Origin: Neisseria musculi
GTDB taxonomy: Bacteria; Pseudomonadota; Gammaproteobacteria; Burkholderiales; Neisseriaceae
Direction: 5' to 3'
DNA: 64,000 nt
Assembly (NCBI RefSeq): GCF_014297595.2
Contig: NZ_CP060414.2
Coordinates: 310,001-374,000, forward strand
Shown here: piece after piece, positions 26,593 through 36,593 of the stretch
Layout: the number at the start of each line of letters is the position of its first letter
Position numbering within the stretch: position 1 is the stretch's first letter
The notes under the pieces: generated by a model
What the model was told of the DNA's origin: nothing
Database searches by the model: none
The model's input: only the letters and a program-made list of their open reading frames with translations
Program-made: the position numbers and the translations under genes

Positions 26593-28455
26593 ATGCCAGC
26601 CTACCGCTCCAAAACCTCCACCCACGGCCGCAATATGGCCGGCGCCCGCGCATTGTGGCGCGCCACCGGTGTGGCCGATGAAGATTTCGGCAAACCGATT
26701 ATCGCCATCGCCAACTCGTTCACCCAATTCGTGCCCGGCCATGTGCATTTGCACAATATGGGTCAGATGGTGGCCCGCGAAATCGAAAAAGCGGGCGGCT
26801 TGGCCAAAGAATTCAACACCATTGCGGTGGACGATGGGATTGCCATGGGCCACGGCGGTATGCTCTACAGCCTGCCCAGCCGCGATTTGATTGCCGACAG
26901 CGTGGAATATATGGTGAATGCCCACTGTGCCGATGCGCTGGTGTGCATTTCCAACTGCGACAAAATCACCCCCGGCATGCTGATGGCCGCTATGCGCCTG
27001 AACATCCCCACCGTGTTTGTTTCGGGCGGGCCGATGGAAGCGGGCAAAGTGATCGGCGTGGCCGATATCGTTGACGGGCGCAAGCTCGATTTGGTCGATG
27101 CGATGGTCGATGCCGCCGATGATAACGTAAGCGATGCCGCCGTTGCCGCGGTAGAACGCTCCGCCTGCCCCACCTGCGGATCGTGTTCGGGCATGTTTAC
27201 CGCCAACTCGATGAACTGCCTCACCGAAGCGTTGGGGCTGTCGCTGCCCGGCAACGGCTCGCTGCTGGCTACCCATGCCGGCCGCAAAGCACTGTTTCTC
27301 GAAGCAGGCCGTCTGATTGTGGAAATTACCCAACGCTATTACGAACAAGACGACGCGAGCGTGCTGCCGCGCAGCATCGCCACCAAAGCCGCGTTTGAAA
27401 ACGCCATGAGCCTCGATGTGGCGATGGGCGGCTCTACCAACACCGTATTGCACTTATTGGCTGCCGCCAACGAAGCCGGAGTGGATTTCAAAATGGCCGA
27501 TATCGACCGCATCAGCCGACAAGTGCCGTGTTTGTGCAAAGTTGCCCCCGCCACCCAGAAATACCATATGGAAGACGTGCACCGCGCCGGCGGCGTGATG
27601 GGCATTTTGGCCGAACTTAACCGCGCAGGCCGTCTGAACACCGAAGTTTCCACCGTGCATGCGCCCACGCTGAAACACGCGCTGGCGCAGTGGGACGTGA
27701 TGAATCCCGCCAACGAAGCGGCGCACGCGCGTTACAAAGCTGCACCTGGCGGCGTGCGCACCACCGAAGCATTTTCGCAAAACCGCCAGTGGCCGAGCCT
27801 GGATTTAGACCGCGAAAACGGCTGTATCCGCAGCAAAGAGCACGCCTATTCGCAAGACGGCGGCTTGGCCGTGCTGTTCGGCAACATCGCCGAGCGCGGC
27901 TGCGTGGTAAAAACCGCCGGCGTGGACGACAGCATCTTAAAATTCACCGGCCGCGCCCGCGTGTTTGAAAGCCAAGACGCTGCCGTGGCCGGCATTCTAA
28001 ACAACCAAATCGCAGCCGGCGACATCGTGGTTATCCGCTACGAAGGCCCCAAAGGCGGCCCCGGTATGCAGGAAATGCTCTATCCCACAAGCTACCTGAA
28101 ATCGAAAGGCTTGGGCAAAGCCTGCGCCCTGCTCACGGACGGCCGTTTTTCAGGCGGCACCTCCGGCCTGAGTATCGGCCACGTTTCCCCCGAAGCGGCC
28201 GAAGGCGGTGCCATCGGCTTGGTGAAAGAGGGCGACACCATCGAAATCGATATCCCCAACCGCAGCATCCGCCTGGCCGTATCCGATGAAGAACTGGCCG
28301 GCCGCCGCGCCGCAATGGAAACGCGCGGCGCGAAAGCATGGCAACCCGAAAACCGCGACCGCTGCGTTTCCGCCGCCCTGCGCGCCTATGCCGCGATGAC
28401 CACTTCCGCCGACACCGGCGCTGTGCGCGATGTGGCGCAGGTGGAGCGGAAATAG
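26593..28455 (+). CDS. ilvD: dihydroxy-acid dehydratase
   Basis: IlvD dehydrates dihydroxy-isovalerate and -methylvalerate in valine/isoleucine synthesis, using an Fe-S cluster. 620 residues. Cluster and metal ligands are in [12 protein letters not shown] and [19 protein letters not shown]. Other blocks are [49 protein letters not shown] and the start [23 protein letters not shown] 26593 follows AAGGACAG. Several DUS lie inside the gene and encode A-G-R-L peptides. Single gene with a strong terminator. Confidence 0.97.
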   Translation: MPAYRSKTSTHGRNMAGARALWRATGVADEDFGKPIIAIANSFTQFVPGHVHLHNMGQMVAREIEKAGGLAKEFNTIAVDDGIAMGHGGMLYSLPSRDLIADSVEYMVNAHCADALVCISNCDKITPGMLMAAMRLNIPTVFVSGGPMEAGKVIGVADIVDGRKLDLVDAMVDAADDNVSDAAVAAVERSACPTCGSCSGMFTANSMNCLTEALGLSLPGNGSLLATHAGRKALFLEAGRLIVEITQRYYEQDDASVLPRSIATKAAFENAMSLDVAMGGSTNTVLHLLAAANEAGVDFKMADIDRISRQVPCLCKVAPATQKYHMEDVHRAGGVMGILAELNRAGRLNTEVSTVHAPTLKHALAQWDVMNPANEAAHARYKAAPGGVRTTEAFSQNRQWPSLDLDRENGCIRSKEHAYSQDGGLAVLFGNIAERGCVVKTAGVDDSILKFTGRARVFESQDAAVAGILNNQIAAGDIVVIRYEGPKGGPGMQEMLYPTSYLKSKGLGKACALLTDGRFSGGTSGLSIGHVSPEAAEGGAIGLVKEGDTIEIDIPNRSIRLAVSDEELAGRRAAMETRGAKAWQPENRDRCVSAALRAYAAMTTSADTGAVRDVAQVERK

Positions 28456-28466
28456 TTTCAGCGCAT

Positions 28467-28510
28467 AAAACAAGGGGCATCTCTTTCAATAAAGGAATGC
28501 CCCTTGTTTT
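28467..28510 (+). terminator. rho-independent terminator of ilvD
   Basis: AAAACAAGGGGCAT pairs perfectly with ATGCCCCTTGTTTT across 16 bases, 12 bp past the ilvD stop. Not DUS-based. Confidence 0.85.
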
Positions 28511-28571
28511 ATCGGGTCGGAAAGCAAAATATTTTCAGACGGCCTGAAGTCTCGGCAGAATCAGCTTGGCG

Positions 28572-28716
28572 TAAGCCCTTTCATTTTTGTTACGGCGTTG
28601 CTGCGCCCCAGCCCAAAGAGAACGCTTTGCCGGCTGAAGCGGTGGCAGAATCGGTGCCATACGGTTTGTACTGCCTGAGGCCTGCCGCCCTGTAGCGGGC
28701 ATAAAGCGGATTCACC
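28572..28716 (-). repeat. Correia-like repeat, copy 3
   Basis: In this orientation it reads TACGGCGTTGCTGCGCC, CCAAAGAGAACGCTTTGCCG, GCGGTGGCAGAATCGGTGCC, ATACGGTTTGTACTGCCTGA, and ends AAAGCGGATTCACC. Block order and wording match the published Correia core closely (ACGGCGTTGCCTCGCC, CAAAGAGAACGATTCTC, GAATCGGTTCCGTACTATTT), which makes this the clearest copy. Confidence 0.65.
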
Positions 28717-28878
28717 ATCGCCTGCTTTAAAATAATGACGGCATCGGTTTGCCTTGCGGTACGCCTGCACGGTCTGCAATATTTTGGCATATCATTGTTT
28801 TTATCAGGCTTTGGCGAATTGGTTTGAAGGCGGCTCGATATTTTCACCGCACGGCCGTCTGAAAAGCCCCCATCCCGT

Positions 28879-29253
28879 TCAAGGCCACAGCCAAGCCCAC
28901 ACTTTGCGGCCTTCGCTTTGCAGAATCAGAAGGGTGCGGCAGGCGGAGGCGGTGGGCATGCATTCCAAACCCACGCCCTCGGCAGCCAAACGGGTGGCAG
29001 TTTTCGGGTGCAGAAACACCTGTTTGCCGCCCGTGCCTACCAAAATCACTTCGGGAAGGCCGCCGCATTTTTCGGCCGTCTGAAAAAAATCTTCTGCCGT
29101 CAGGTTGGCGGGGTCGGTTGGGGCAGGGCTGCCGATGTGTCTGCCGGCCAGCACCACAGCCTGCGTATAGGCCTGCCCGTTAATTTCGATTCTGCCCGGC
29201 GTATAAGCCGTTACCGCATCCTGCCCTTCGGGGCGGGTTTCTTCGATCAGCAC
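28879..29253 (-). CDS. Mth938-like domain protein
   Basis: 124 residues of the Mth938/DUF498-type fold (Xcc1710-like). Typical blocks are AVTAYTPGRIEINGQAYTQAVVLAG, EVILVGTGGKQVFLHP and the end LECMPTASACRTLLILQSEGRKVWAWLWP. The relative NDUFAF3 assists complex I assembly in mitochondria; the bacterial role is unknown. I chose GTG 29253 (MLIEETRPEGQDAV) because GGAG lies 6 bases upstream. The frame stays open far upstream but overlaps hom antisense and has no family character there. Confidence 0.82.
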   Translation of the reverse strand: MLIEETRPEGQDAVTAYTPGRIEINGQAYTQAVVLAGRHIGSPAPTDPANLTAEDFFQTAEKCGGLPEVILVGTGGKQVFLHPKTATRLAAEGVGLECMPTASACRTLLILQSEGRKVWAWLWP

Positions 29254-29373
29254 AAGCGGCTCCAATCCGTTAATAAAGATGCAGAAAAAGCCGTTTTCAG
29301 GTAGGATTACGGCCTTTGCGCCAACTATCGGCACTTTGCAGAATACTAACATACAACGGCTTAAGGAGACAGA

Positions 29374-30690
29374 ATGAAGCCAGTGAATATCGGGATTTTG
29401 GGTTTGGGCACGGTGGGCGGCGGCACTGTCCGCGTGCTGCAGGATAACGCCGCAGAAATCAGCCGCCGCCTGGGGCGCGAGGTCTGTATTTCGGCCGTGT
29501 GCGATTCGAGTGAAGAAAAAGCCCGTGTCCTCTGCCCTGCTGCTGCTTTTGTGAAAGAGCCGTCCGAGCTGGTGCGGCGCGCTGATGTTGATGTGGTGGT
29601 GGAGCTGTTCGGCGGCACGGGTGCCGCCAAAGACGCGGTGCTCAAAGCCATTGAAAACGGCAAACACATTGTTACCGCCAATAAAAAACTGTTGGCCGAA
29701 TATGGCAACGAAATTTTCTTGCTGGCCGGGCAGAAAAACGTGATGGTGCAGTTTGAAGCGGCTGTTGCGGGCGGTATTCCGATTATCAAAGCCCTGCGCG
29801 AAGGCTTGGCGGCCAACCATATCCAATCGATTGCAGGTATTATCAACGGCACCAGCAACTTTATTCTCACCGAAATGCGCGAAAAAGGCAGCGCGTTTGC
29901 CGAAGTGTTGAAACAGGCGCAGGAATTGGGCTATGCCGAAGCCGATCCGACTTTCGACATCGAAGGCCACGATGCCGGCCACAAAATCACCATTATGAGC
30001 GCGCTGGCGTTCGGCACACCCCTCAACTTCAACGCCTGTTATCTAGAAGGCATCAGCAAGCTCGACAGCCGCGACATCAAATACGCCGAAGAGCTGGGCT
30101 ACCGCGTGAAACTTTTGGGCATCACCCGCAAAACCGCCAAAGGCGTGGAATTGCGCGTTCATCCCACCCTGGTTCCCGAATGCCGCCTGCTGGCCAATGT
30201 AAACGGCGTGATGAACGCTGTGCGCGTTGATGCCGATATGGTGGGCGAAACCCTGTATTACGGTGCCGGTGCCGGCGCGCTGCCGACTGCCAGTGCGGTG
30301 GTGGCTGACATCATCGACATCTGCCGCCTGATTACTGCCGACCCCGGCAACCGTGTGCCGCATTTGGCCTTCCAGCCCGGCCGGGTCAAAGCGCAGCCCA
30401 TGCTGCCGATGGACGAAATCACCAGCAGTTATTATCTGCGTGTTCAGGCCGAAGACCAGCCGGGCGTACTCGGCCAAATTGCCAACCTGCTGGCCGAAGA
30501 AAATGTTTCCATCGAGGCATTGATTCAAAAAGGCGTATTCAACGGCAGCCTGGCCGAAATCGTGATTCTGACCCACAGTACGGTAGAGAAACACATCAAA
30601 TCTGCCATTGCCGCCATCGAATCGCTTGATGTGGTGTATGCGCCGGTGGTGATGATCCGCATGGAGAGTCTGCATGGCTGCAACGGATAA
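29374..30690 (+). CDS. hom: homoserine dehydrogenase
   Basis: Hom reduces aspartate semialdehyde to homoserine, the branch to threonine and methionine. 438 residues: NAD(P)-binding GILGLGTVGGGTVRVL, VVELFGGTGAAKDAV, ANKKLLAEYG, the catalytic region AGIINGTSNFIL and EADPTFDIEGHDAGHKITI. A C-terminal ACT domain begins near SSYYLRVQAEDQPGVLGQIA and should mediate threonine feedback. ATG 29374 has AAGGAG 7 bases upstream. It overlaps the next gene by 17 bp. Confidence 0.96.
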   Translation: MKPVNIGILGLGTVGGGTVRVLQDNAAEISRRLGREVCISAVCDSSEEKARVLCPAAAFVKEPSELVRRADVDVVVELFGGTGAAKDAVLKAIENGKHIVTANKKLLAEYGNEIFLLAGQKNVMVQFEAAVAGGIPIIKALREGLAANHIQSIAGIINGTSNFILTEMREKGSAFAEVLKQAQELGYAEADPTFDIEGHDAGHKITIMSALAFGTPLNFNACYLEGISKLDSRDIKYAEELGYRVKLLGITRKTAKGVELRVHPTLVPECRLLANVNGVMNAVRVDADMVGETLYYGAGAGALPTASAVVADIIDICRLITADPGNRVPHLAFQPGRVKAQPMLPMDEITSSYYLRVQAEDQPGVLGQIANLLAEENVSIEALIQKGVFNGSLAEIVILTHSTVEKHIKSAIAAIESLDVVYAPVVMIRMESLHGCNG

Positions 30691-31108
30691 ACCCACGGCA
30701 CCCGATCCTGCGCCGGACGAGCTGCGCCGCAAAGCCCGCGCCAAAATCCGCACCATACGCATTTGGGCGTTTGTGGTGCTTGCCCTGTTTGCCGGCTTCG
30801 GCCTACTTTCCAATTGCGCGCTGTCAAAGCCCAAAGCCAAGCAGGCGGTTGTGGATTCTTGCGTGAAAAACGTGCCGTTTTCCGAAAAATGGCAGGCCGA
30901 CCTGAAAGCCGCCGGCCTGGAGGGAAAATCGGAACAGCTTATCGAAAGCTACTGCGTCTGTATGTGGAACGAACCATTGGAAAAATTGAGCGAAAAGCAA
31001 ATCCAGTCGTTCGGCAAAATCAGCCCGCAGGAGCAGCTCGAACTGCTCGGCGGCACGCAAGCCTTTGAAGCGCGCGACAAACAATGCGTGGCAGGGCTGG
31101 CGCAATAA
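30674..31108 (+). CDS. hypothetical single-pass membrane protein
   Basis: 144 residues. Basic N-terminus (RRKARAKIRTIR), one membrane segment (IWAFVVLALFAGFGLLSNC), then a periplasmic domain of about 95 residues with paired cysteines (VVDSCVKN and YCVCMW) and a final KQCVAGLAQ. The frame overlaps the end of hom by 17 bp, so the two are probably translationally coupled. The family is not recognised. Confidence 0.7.
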   Translation: MAATDKPTAPDPAPDELRRKARAKIRTIRIWAFVVLALFAGFGLLSNCALSKPKAKQAVVDSCVKNVPFSEKWQADLKAAGLEGKSEQLIESYCVCMWNEPLEKLSEKQIQSFGKISPQEQLELLGGTQAFEARDKQCVAGLAQ

Positions 31109-31451
31109 ATTAGAAAACAAAGGCTTGCCTGCTTGCACATTCAAACACGGGCATTGCCATACTCGGGCTTGTGCCGGTACCGTTTTATAGAAAGAAACAG
31201 GGCAGGGCGGCAAAATTTGCCCAAGCGGTTTTCAGACGGCCTGGAATATTCGCGGAATCAGGGCGGCCTATATTCTGATGCTGGTATGTTTTTATTTTGA
31301 TAACAACAGCTTAATTGATTCGGTTTGAATTTTGGCGTAGCATATTGGAACAGCCCGACCCCGGCGGCCGGGCTGTTTCGCTTCGGTTGCAATTTGTCGG
31401 AAAAAGCCCATAATATGTGCCCCGTTTTAACCTAAAGAGGCCGTCTGAAAC
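31109..31451. other. gap between the hom operon and panB
   Basis: Holds a 14-base piece of the CATACTCGGGCTTG palindrome seen complete at 45415-45489 (here 31158-31171), a lone DUS inverse near 31230, and the hairpin at 31350-31377. No gene is supported. Confidence 0.45.
31350..31377 (+). terminator. GC-rich terminator hairpin upstream of panB
   Basis: ACAGCCCG pairs with CGGGCTGT across a GC-rich loop, followed by TTCG. It lies 240 bp past the preceding gene and 75 bp before panB. Confidence 0.5.
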
Positions 31452-32237
31452 ATGATTACCGTCAATACCCTGCAAAAAATGAAAGCCGAGGGCGAGAAAA
31501 TTGCCATGCTCACCGCCTACGAAGCAAGCTTTGCCACGCTGATGGATCAGGCCGGCGTGGATGTGCTGCTGGTGGGCGATTCGCTCGGCATGACCGTGCA
31601 AGGGCAGCAATCCACTTTGCCCGTTAGCCTCGGCGATATGTGCTATCACACTGCTGCAGTGGCGCGTGGTGCAAAAAATTCTATGATTATCAGTGATTTG
31701 CCGTTTGGTGCTTATCAGCAGAGCAAAGAGCAGGCATTTGCTGCCGCTGCCGAACTGATGGCCGCCGGCGCGCATATGGTTAAGCTCGAAGGCGGGGTGT
31801 GGATGGCCGAAACCACTGAGTTTTTACAGTTGCGCGGTATTCCCGTGTGCGCCCATATCGGCCTCACGCCGCAGTCGGTGCACGCCTTCGGCGGCTATAA
31901 AGTGCAGGGAAAAGGCAGCAAAGCCCAAGCCCTGCTCAACGATGCTGCCGCGCACGACAAGGCCGGTGCCGCGCTGATTCTGATGGAATGCGTGCCCGCA
32001 GAATTGGGCAGGCAGGTAACGCAAAGTGTGCGCTGCCCCACCATCGGCATCGGCGCCGGCGTGGATTGTGACGGGCAGGTGCTGGTGATGCACGATATGC
32101 TGGGCGTGTTCCCCGGTAAAACCGCCCGTTTCGTGAAAAACTTTATGGAAGGGCAAACCAGTATTCAGGCGGCCGTGGCGGCTTATGTGGCGGCGGTGAA
32201 AAATAAAACCTTCCCTGCACCCGAACATTCGTTTTAA
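31452..32237 (+). CDS. panB: 3-methyl-2-oxobutanoate hydroxymethyltransferase
   Basis: PanB makes ketopantoate from alpha-ketoisovalerate and methylene-THF, the first step to pantothenate and CoA. 261 residues. Metal and substrate motifs: [90 protein letters not shown] core directly precedes the start. panC follows 196 bp downstream in the same direction. Confidence 0.97.
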   Translation: MITVNTLQKMKAEGEKIAMLTAYEASFATLMDQAGVDVLLVGDSLGMTVQGQQSTLPVSLGDMCYHTAAVARGAKNSMIISDLPFGAYQQSKEQAFAAAAELMAAGAHMVKLEGGVWMAETTEFLQLRGIPVCAHIGLTPQSVHAFGGYKVQGKGSKAQALLNDAAAHDKAGAALILMECVPAELGRQVTQSVRCPTIGIGAGVDCDGQVLVMHDMLGVFPGKTARFVKNFMEGQTSIQAAVAAYVAAVKNKTFPAPEHSF

Positions 32238-32432
32238 TTTTTCAGACGGCCTGTTTGAGATTATGGTGTGGCGGATAAAATCCACTTCGATACCGGGCGG
32301 CAGGCAGTGAAAAGCGTATGAAACCTTCGGCGGCCTGCACAACCGCTCTTTATCGGGTAAAGGCGCAGTAATGCCGTGGCGGGCTGAATTGTCCGCTATA
32401 GGCCGTCTGAAAAACCTTTCAGGAAAAACCCT

Positions 32433-33269
32433 ATGCAAATTATCCACACGATTCACGGGTTGCGCGCGTGGCGCAGGGCTGCCGGAACGGTGGCTTTTGT
32501 ACCGACTATGGGCAATCTGCACGAAGGCCATTTGGCATTGGTGCGCGAAGCCCGGCGGCGTGCCGATAACGTGGTGGTGAGCATTTTCGTCAACCGCTTG
32601 CAATTCGGCCAAGGCGAAGATTTCGACCGGTATCCGCGCACCTTGCAGCAGGATGCGGCCAAGCTGGCCGATGAAGGCGTGGCAGTGGTGTTTGCGCCCG
32701 ATGAAAAAGAGCTGTATCCGAATGTGGAGCAGCGTTACAACATCGAACCGCCCAACCTGCAAAACGAGTTGTGCGGCAAATTCCGCCCCGGCCATTTCCG
32801 CGGTGTGGCCACCGTGGTGGCCAAGTTGTTCAATATCGTGCAGCCCGATGCGGCCTGTTTCGGCAAAAAAGACTATCAGCAGCTGGCGGTAATCAAAGGC
32901 CTGGTGGAAGACCTCAACATCAACATCGACATTGTGCCGGTGGATACCGGCCGCGCTTCAGACGGCCTGGCTCTTTCGAGCCGCAACCAATATCTAAACG
33001 GGCAGGAGCGCGCCGAAGCCCCGCGCCTCTACCGCGAGCTGTGTACCATCGCCGATGCCGTCCGCAGCGGTAATCTTGCTTATGCCGTGCTTGAGCAGGC
33101 TGCCGCGCAGCGCCTTAGTGCAGCCGGTTGGGTGGTGGACTATATCGAAGTGCGCCGCGCCGATGATTTGAGCGTTGCCCACGCGGGCGATAACCATCTG
33201 GTGATACTCGCTGCCGCCCGTTTGGGCGCTACACGCCTGATCGACAATATCGAGGTGCATTTGGGCTGA
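32433..33269 (+). CDS. panC: pantothenate synthetase
   Basis: PanC joins pantoate and beta-alanine with ATP. 278 residues: the HIGH-like signature is [18 protein letters not shown], then [38 protein letters not shown] (KDYQQ motif) and the KMSKS-like [10 protein letters not shown]. An in-frame DUS inverse encodes the ASDGL just before that motif. ATG 32433 is preceded by a DUS and a weak AGGA. A DUS-type hairpin ends the gene. Confidence 0.97.
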   Translation: MQIIHTIHGLRAWRRAAGTVAFVPTMGNLHEGHLALVREARRRADNVVVSIFVNRLQFGQGEDFDRYPRTLQQDAAKLADEGVAVVFAPDEKELYPNVEQRYNIEPPNLQNELCGKFRPGHFRGVATVVAKLFNIVQPDAACFGKKDYQQLAVIKGLVEDLNINIDIVPVDTGRASDGLALSSRNQYLNGQERAEAPRLYRELCTIADAVRSGNLAYAVLEQAAAQRLSAAGWVVDYIEVRRADDLSVAHAGDNHLVILAAARLGATRLIDNIEVHLG

Positions 33270-33287
33270 TTTACCTGCCCGCTATCG

Positions 33288-33320
33288 AAAAGCCGTCTGA
33301 AAATTTTTCAGACGGCTTTT
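33288..33320 (+). terminator. panC terminator
   Basis: AAAAGCCGTCTGAAAA and its inverse TTTTCAGACGGCTTTT form a 16-bp stem just after panC. The core is a 10-base DUS. Confidence 0.8.
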
Positions 33321-33452
33321 GGTTATGGCAAGAGTGTTTTAGCGTTATCTGGTTTGGCACTATGGTTTTGAGTGTTTGCGGCCGGGCGTGTTGCCATTTT
33401 GATTCACTATAAAAAACAGCCGAGGTTTGCGGAGTGCTTGGGTTGAGTTTTA

Positions 33453-34886
33453 TCAGCTAAGTTCCCCGCAGTCCAGCATGTCTTTGCGTATATCGGTCAG
33501 CAGCAGGGTGTCGGCATCTTGGCTGTCGGACTGCGCCCACATAAACAGCCGTGCGGTGATTTTGCCGAGAAACACTTTTGCGGCGGGGTTGGCTTCGCCC
33601 AAACGGTGTTGTTGCAGGAAAGCGGAAATGTCGGCGGGCACTTTGGCGCGATCGGACAGGCGCACGGCGGCAAAGCGGTGATCCGACAGCAGGCGTTGCA
33701 GCAGGGTTTGGTTTTTGTCGGGTTTCACGCCTTGCGCTTTTTCCTGATGGGTGGCGCGGACGAATTGGTCGTAGATTTCGGCATACAGCATATCGTTGGG
33801 CCCTTCGAAAATGGTAAAGGGGCGTATGTCGATGGCGATGTTGCTGGCAGGGTGGCCGCACTCGAAACCTTTGGCACCGAGCAGTTTCTGCAGAATCTGC
33901 GCTGCGCTGTAGGTGTATTCGGTGGCCAGCGTTTTGATGATGTTGGCTTCCATCAGTTGGTGGGCAACTGCTTGGTTTGGCGCAACATGGCGGCAGGTAA
34001 ATCGGTAGAGTAGTTGTGAAACGGCATGGCGCTTCATGATTTGGCGGCGTTCGTGATCAACAAATTTAATGTTGTTCACCACGAAGCAGCGCAGGTTTTC
34101 GAGAATGTATTCCATTATGCCGTGGGTCATTCCTACCAATTGCAGGCGGCTGCGGATAAAGATGTTTTGAAAGGCGCGCAGTCCGGCGGCTTCGTTTTCC
34201 GACAGCTTCATCAGGCAAGCGGAGGGGATGGCTGCATCAATACGGTTGATGGCATAGCGTACTGCGCGCAAACCTTCGGATGCTAGGGTTTCGTAACGGA
34301 TATATTGTTTGGGCACCAACAGCAGATTGATGGTTTTCGATAATTTGCTGTTTTTGCGCTCTTTGGCGGCCACCAGCAGAAAATCGCTTTGCGAATTGCC
34401 CTGCCAATATTTGGCGGCACGCACATAAACGGTATCATTATCCACGTATTCATAATAAGACTGCATTTCGCGCGCAATGGCCGAGCCGGAAGTTTCAGGT
34501 TCGGTGACGGCCAAACCTCCGCCTTCTCCTTCAAAAACCAGCTTCAAACCGGTTTCGATTTGTTGCGGGTTGCCGAATTCGATTAAAGGCTGCAATACCA
34601 GTGCGCCTTCAATGCCGGTGCGCAAGGTAACAGGCACACCGTAATGGCCGGCAATGCGTAAAACTTCTTGAATCTCAAACTGGTTACTTTTCCTACCGCC
34701 GTGCTGTTCGGCCAAAAACGGCAGCAGCAGCCCCGCACGCTTGAGCTCGAGCCATTTGTTTTCGGGCAGATAGTGCATCAGGTTGAGGCCGTCTGAAAAA
34801 ATGCGTTTGAAAGCCGCTTCGATGTGTCGTAAAAAATCAGCCGTATCCATATGAACAGGCTGGTTTGCCAAAGTGCTGTGTGCCAT
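33453..34886 (-). CDS. acyl-CoA dehydrogenase-family protein
   Basis: 477 residues. It shows the ACAD fold signatures: GGLAVTEPETSGSAI (flavin/substrate strand), a central IPSACLMKLSENEAAGLRAFQN region, and the C-terminal TIFEGPNDMLYAEIYDQF block that matches Y/FEGxNDM near the active site. It is longer than classical short-chain ACADs, with an extra C-terminal domain of about 90 residues after the FEGPND block. ATG 34886 (MAHSTLANQ) follows AGAGGA. Single gene; substrate not deducible. Neisseria lack a full beta-oxidation pathway as far as known, so the role is unclear. Confidence 0.78.
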   Translation of the reverse strand: MAHSTLANQPVHMDTADFLRHIEAAFKRIFSDGLNLMHYLPENKWLELKRAGLLLPFLAEQHGGRKSNQFEIQEVLRIAGHYGVPVTLRTGIEGALVLQPLIEFGNPQQIETGLKLVFEGEGGGLAVTEPETSGSAIAREMQSYYEYVDNDTVYVRAAKYWQGNSQSDFLLVAAKERKNSKLSKTINLLLVPKQYIRYETLASEGLRAVRYAINRIDAAIPSACLMKLSENEAAGLRAFQNIFIRSRLQLVGMTHGIMEYILENLRCFVVNNIKFVDHERRQIMKRHAVSQLLYRFTCRHVAPNQAVAHQLMEANIIKTLATEYTYSAAQILQKLLGAKGFECGHPASNIAIDIRPFTIFEGPNDMLYAEIYDQFVRATHQEKAQGVKPDKNQTLLQRLLSDHRFAAVRLSDRAKVPADISAFLQQHRLGEANPAAKVFLGKITARLFMWAQSDSQDADTLLLTDIRKDMLDCGELS

Positions 34887-35032
34887 ATATCCTCTTGGTG
34901 CGATATTTTTAGAGTAAACCACCTAAGATTTATAACATATTCTCAGGTGATTGACAATTATCAGCGTATTAGCGGCATACCGAGGCGTGAGGACAGTGTA
35001 AAAAATGGCCGGTGTTAAAGTTAAAAAAGCGG

Positions 35033-36034
35033 TTAATCCAAAAAAACGTTGGCTTTTGCCACTTCCCGCCACGCCTCGAGAATCAGGCTGCCGTTGTTGT
35101 TTTTCAAAAGCGAAACATCGGAAAGTATACGCCGCCACATGCGGGCGTTGTTCAGACCGTGCATCAGGCCGAGATAATGGCGGACAGTGTGGCGGAGCGC
35201 GGCACCGTTGCCGGATTGGATATACCAGCTGCTGTAGCGGAACAGTTTTTCCACCAAATCGGCGTAGCTGACGGGCGCTTCGCTGCTGCCGTAAAACAGC
35301 CGGTCCCATCCGCGCATCACCATCGGGTTGTGATAGGCCTCGCGGCCGACCATCACACCATCAACGTGTTTCAAGTGCGCGGCGATTTCTTCATTGGTGG
35401 CGATGCCGCCATTGATGATGATTTCCAAGTTGGGAAAATCGCGTTTGAGGCGGTAAACATAATCGTATTTCAAGGGCGGCACTTCGCGGTTTTCTTTCGG
35501 AGAAAGGCCGTTGAGCCAAGCGTTGCGGGCGTGGACGATAAAAGTGGTGCAGGCTGTCTGAACAGAAAGCGCGCCCACAAAATCACGCACAACCGCATAT
35601 TCGTTTTGGCGGTCGATGCCGATACGGTGTTTAACGGTTACGGGAATTTGCACCGCATTTTGCATGGCATTGAGGCAGTCGGCTACTAGCGCGGTTTCGT
35701 TCATCAAGCAAGCACCGAAAGCACCTTTTTGCACGCGCGGGCTGGGGCAGCCGCAGTTAAGGTTGATTTCATTGTAGCCGTATGCCTCGCCCGCTTTGGC
35801 CGCCAACGCCAAATCTGTCGGTTCGCTGCCGCCTAATTGGAGCGCAACCGGCTGCTCAGCTTCATTAAATTTTAAAAAACGGTTTTTATCGCCATGAATA
35901 ACGGCACCGGCATGAGTCATTTCACTGTAAAGCCAAGTATGGCGGGTAATCTGACGAGCCATGTAGCGGTAATGGGTGTCGGTCCAATCGAGCATAGGTG
36001 CAACAGAAAGGTATCGGGGAGGCAGAGAAGTCAT
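35033..36034 (-). CDS. dusA: tRNA-dihydrouridine synthase A
   Basis: FMN enzyme that reduces U20/U20a in tRNA. 333 residues: SVAPMLDWTDTHYRYMAR at the start, the catalytic Cys in INLNCGCPSPRVQKGAFGACLM, VTVKHRIGID, HARNAWLNGLSPKENREVPPL (DusA-specific) and INGGIATNEEI with VDGVMVGREAYHNP. ATG 36034 (MTSLPPRYLS) is chosen; ten further codons upstream are open but unlike the family. Transcribed alone. Confidence 0.95.
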   Translation of the reverse strand: MTSLPPRYLSVAPMLDWTDTHYRYMARQITRHTWLYSEMTHAGAVIHGDKNRFLKFNEAEQPVALQLGGSEPTDLALAAKAGEAYGYNEINLNCGCPSPRVQKGAFGACLMNETALVADCLNAMQNAVQIPVTVKHRIGIDRQNEYAVVRDFVGALSVQTACTTFIVHARNAWLNGLSPKENREVPPLKYDYVYRLKRDFPNLEIIINGGIATNEEIAAHLKHVDGVMVGREAYHNPMVMRGWDRLFYGSSEAPVSYADLVEKLFRYSSWYIQSGNGAALRHTVRHYLGLMHGLNNARMWRRILSDVSLLKNNNGSLILEAWREVAKANVFLD

Positions 36035-36084
36035 TGTGGAGCAAAAAAGTTTAAAGCACCGCATTATAAGGTTTTTGGGGGGAA

Positions 36085-36306
36085 ATAGCGTTCGAGGCCG
36101 TTGTCAAAGACAAAGTGATTACGGATAAAAACAAAAAAGGTGGACGAACTGGCCGAGAAGCTGGACAAGAAAAAACGCAGGAACCGAAGCTACAGGATGT
36201 GGCCAGCGAGCTGACCATGCGTTTAAGCAGTATCGAAATCGGCACACGCTCGGATATCGGCCGCCTGCGCGATTTGTTCGAGCAGCTGGTTGCCTACGGC
36301 GAGTGA
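36085..36306 (+). pseudogene. degraded coiled-coil gene fragment
   Basis: The sequence reads like coding DNA in shifting frames: AFEAVVKDKVITDKNKK, then after an apparent extra G VDELAEKLDKK, then back to QEPKLQDVASELTMRLSSIEIGTRSDIGRLRDLFEQLVAYGE, stop. Heptad-like and charged, it recalls the small coiled-coil proteins of Mu-like phages (DUF2730 type). No other phage gene is nearby. Low certainty. Confidence 0.35.
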
Positions 36307-36593
36307 AAACTGTTTGATTAAACAGTTTAAATTTCTCGGGCGCAGTTTAACTGCGGGGCGTTTGTTTGTAGCCGAAACAAAGTGGAGCCTTATTCAAAAC
36401 TGTTGTCTATTTTGTATCAAAAAATAATTTTATTGGCTATAATCTGAACTTTTCAGGCGGCATTGTGAGCCGTCTGAAAAATATTCACAATTAACTTGGC
36501 CAATGCCGGCCTGAAACCCTAACCATGCACATAAGTTAAGATGTGTGCATCATTAGCGTTTTAGCGGCGGCGGCCTTAACTGAAAGGCATAGA

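Noticed and set aside
28879..29982. A 367-codon minus-strand frame reaching into hom
   Set aside because: Only the last 124 codons match a family (Mth938-like). The rest is antisense to the well-supported hom gene and has no family character.
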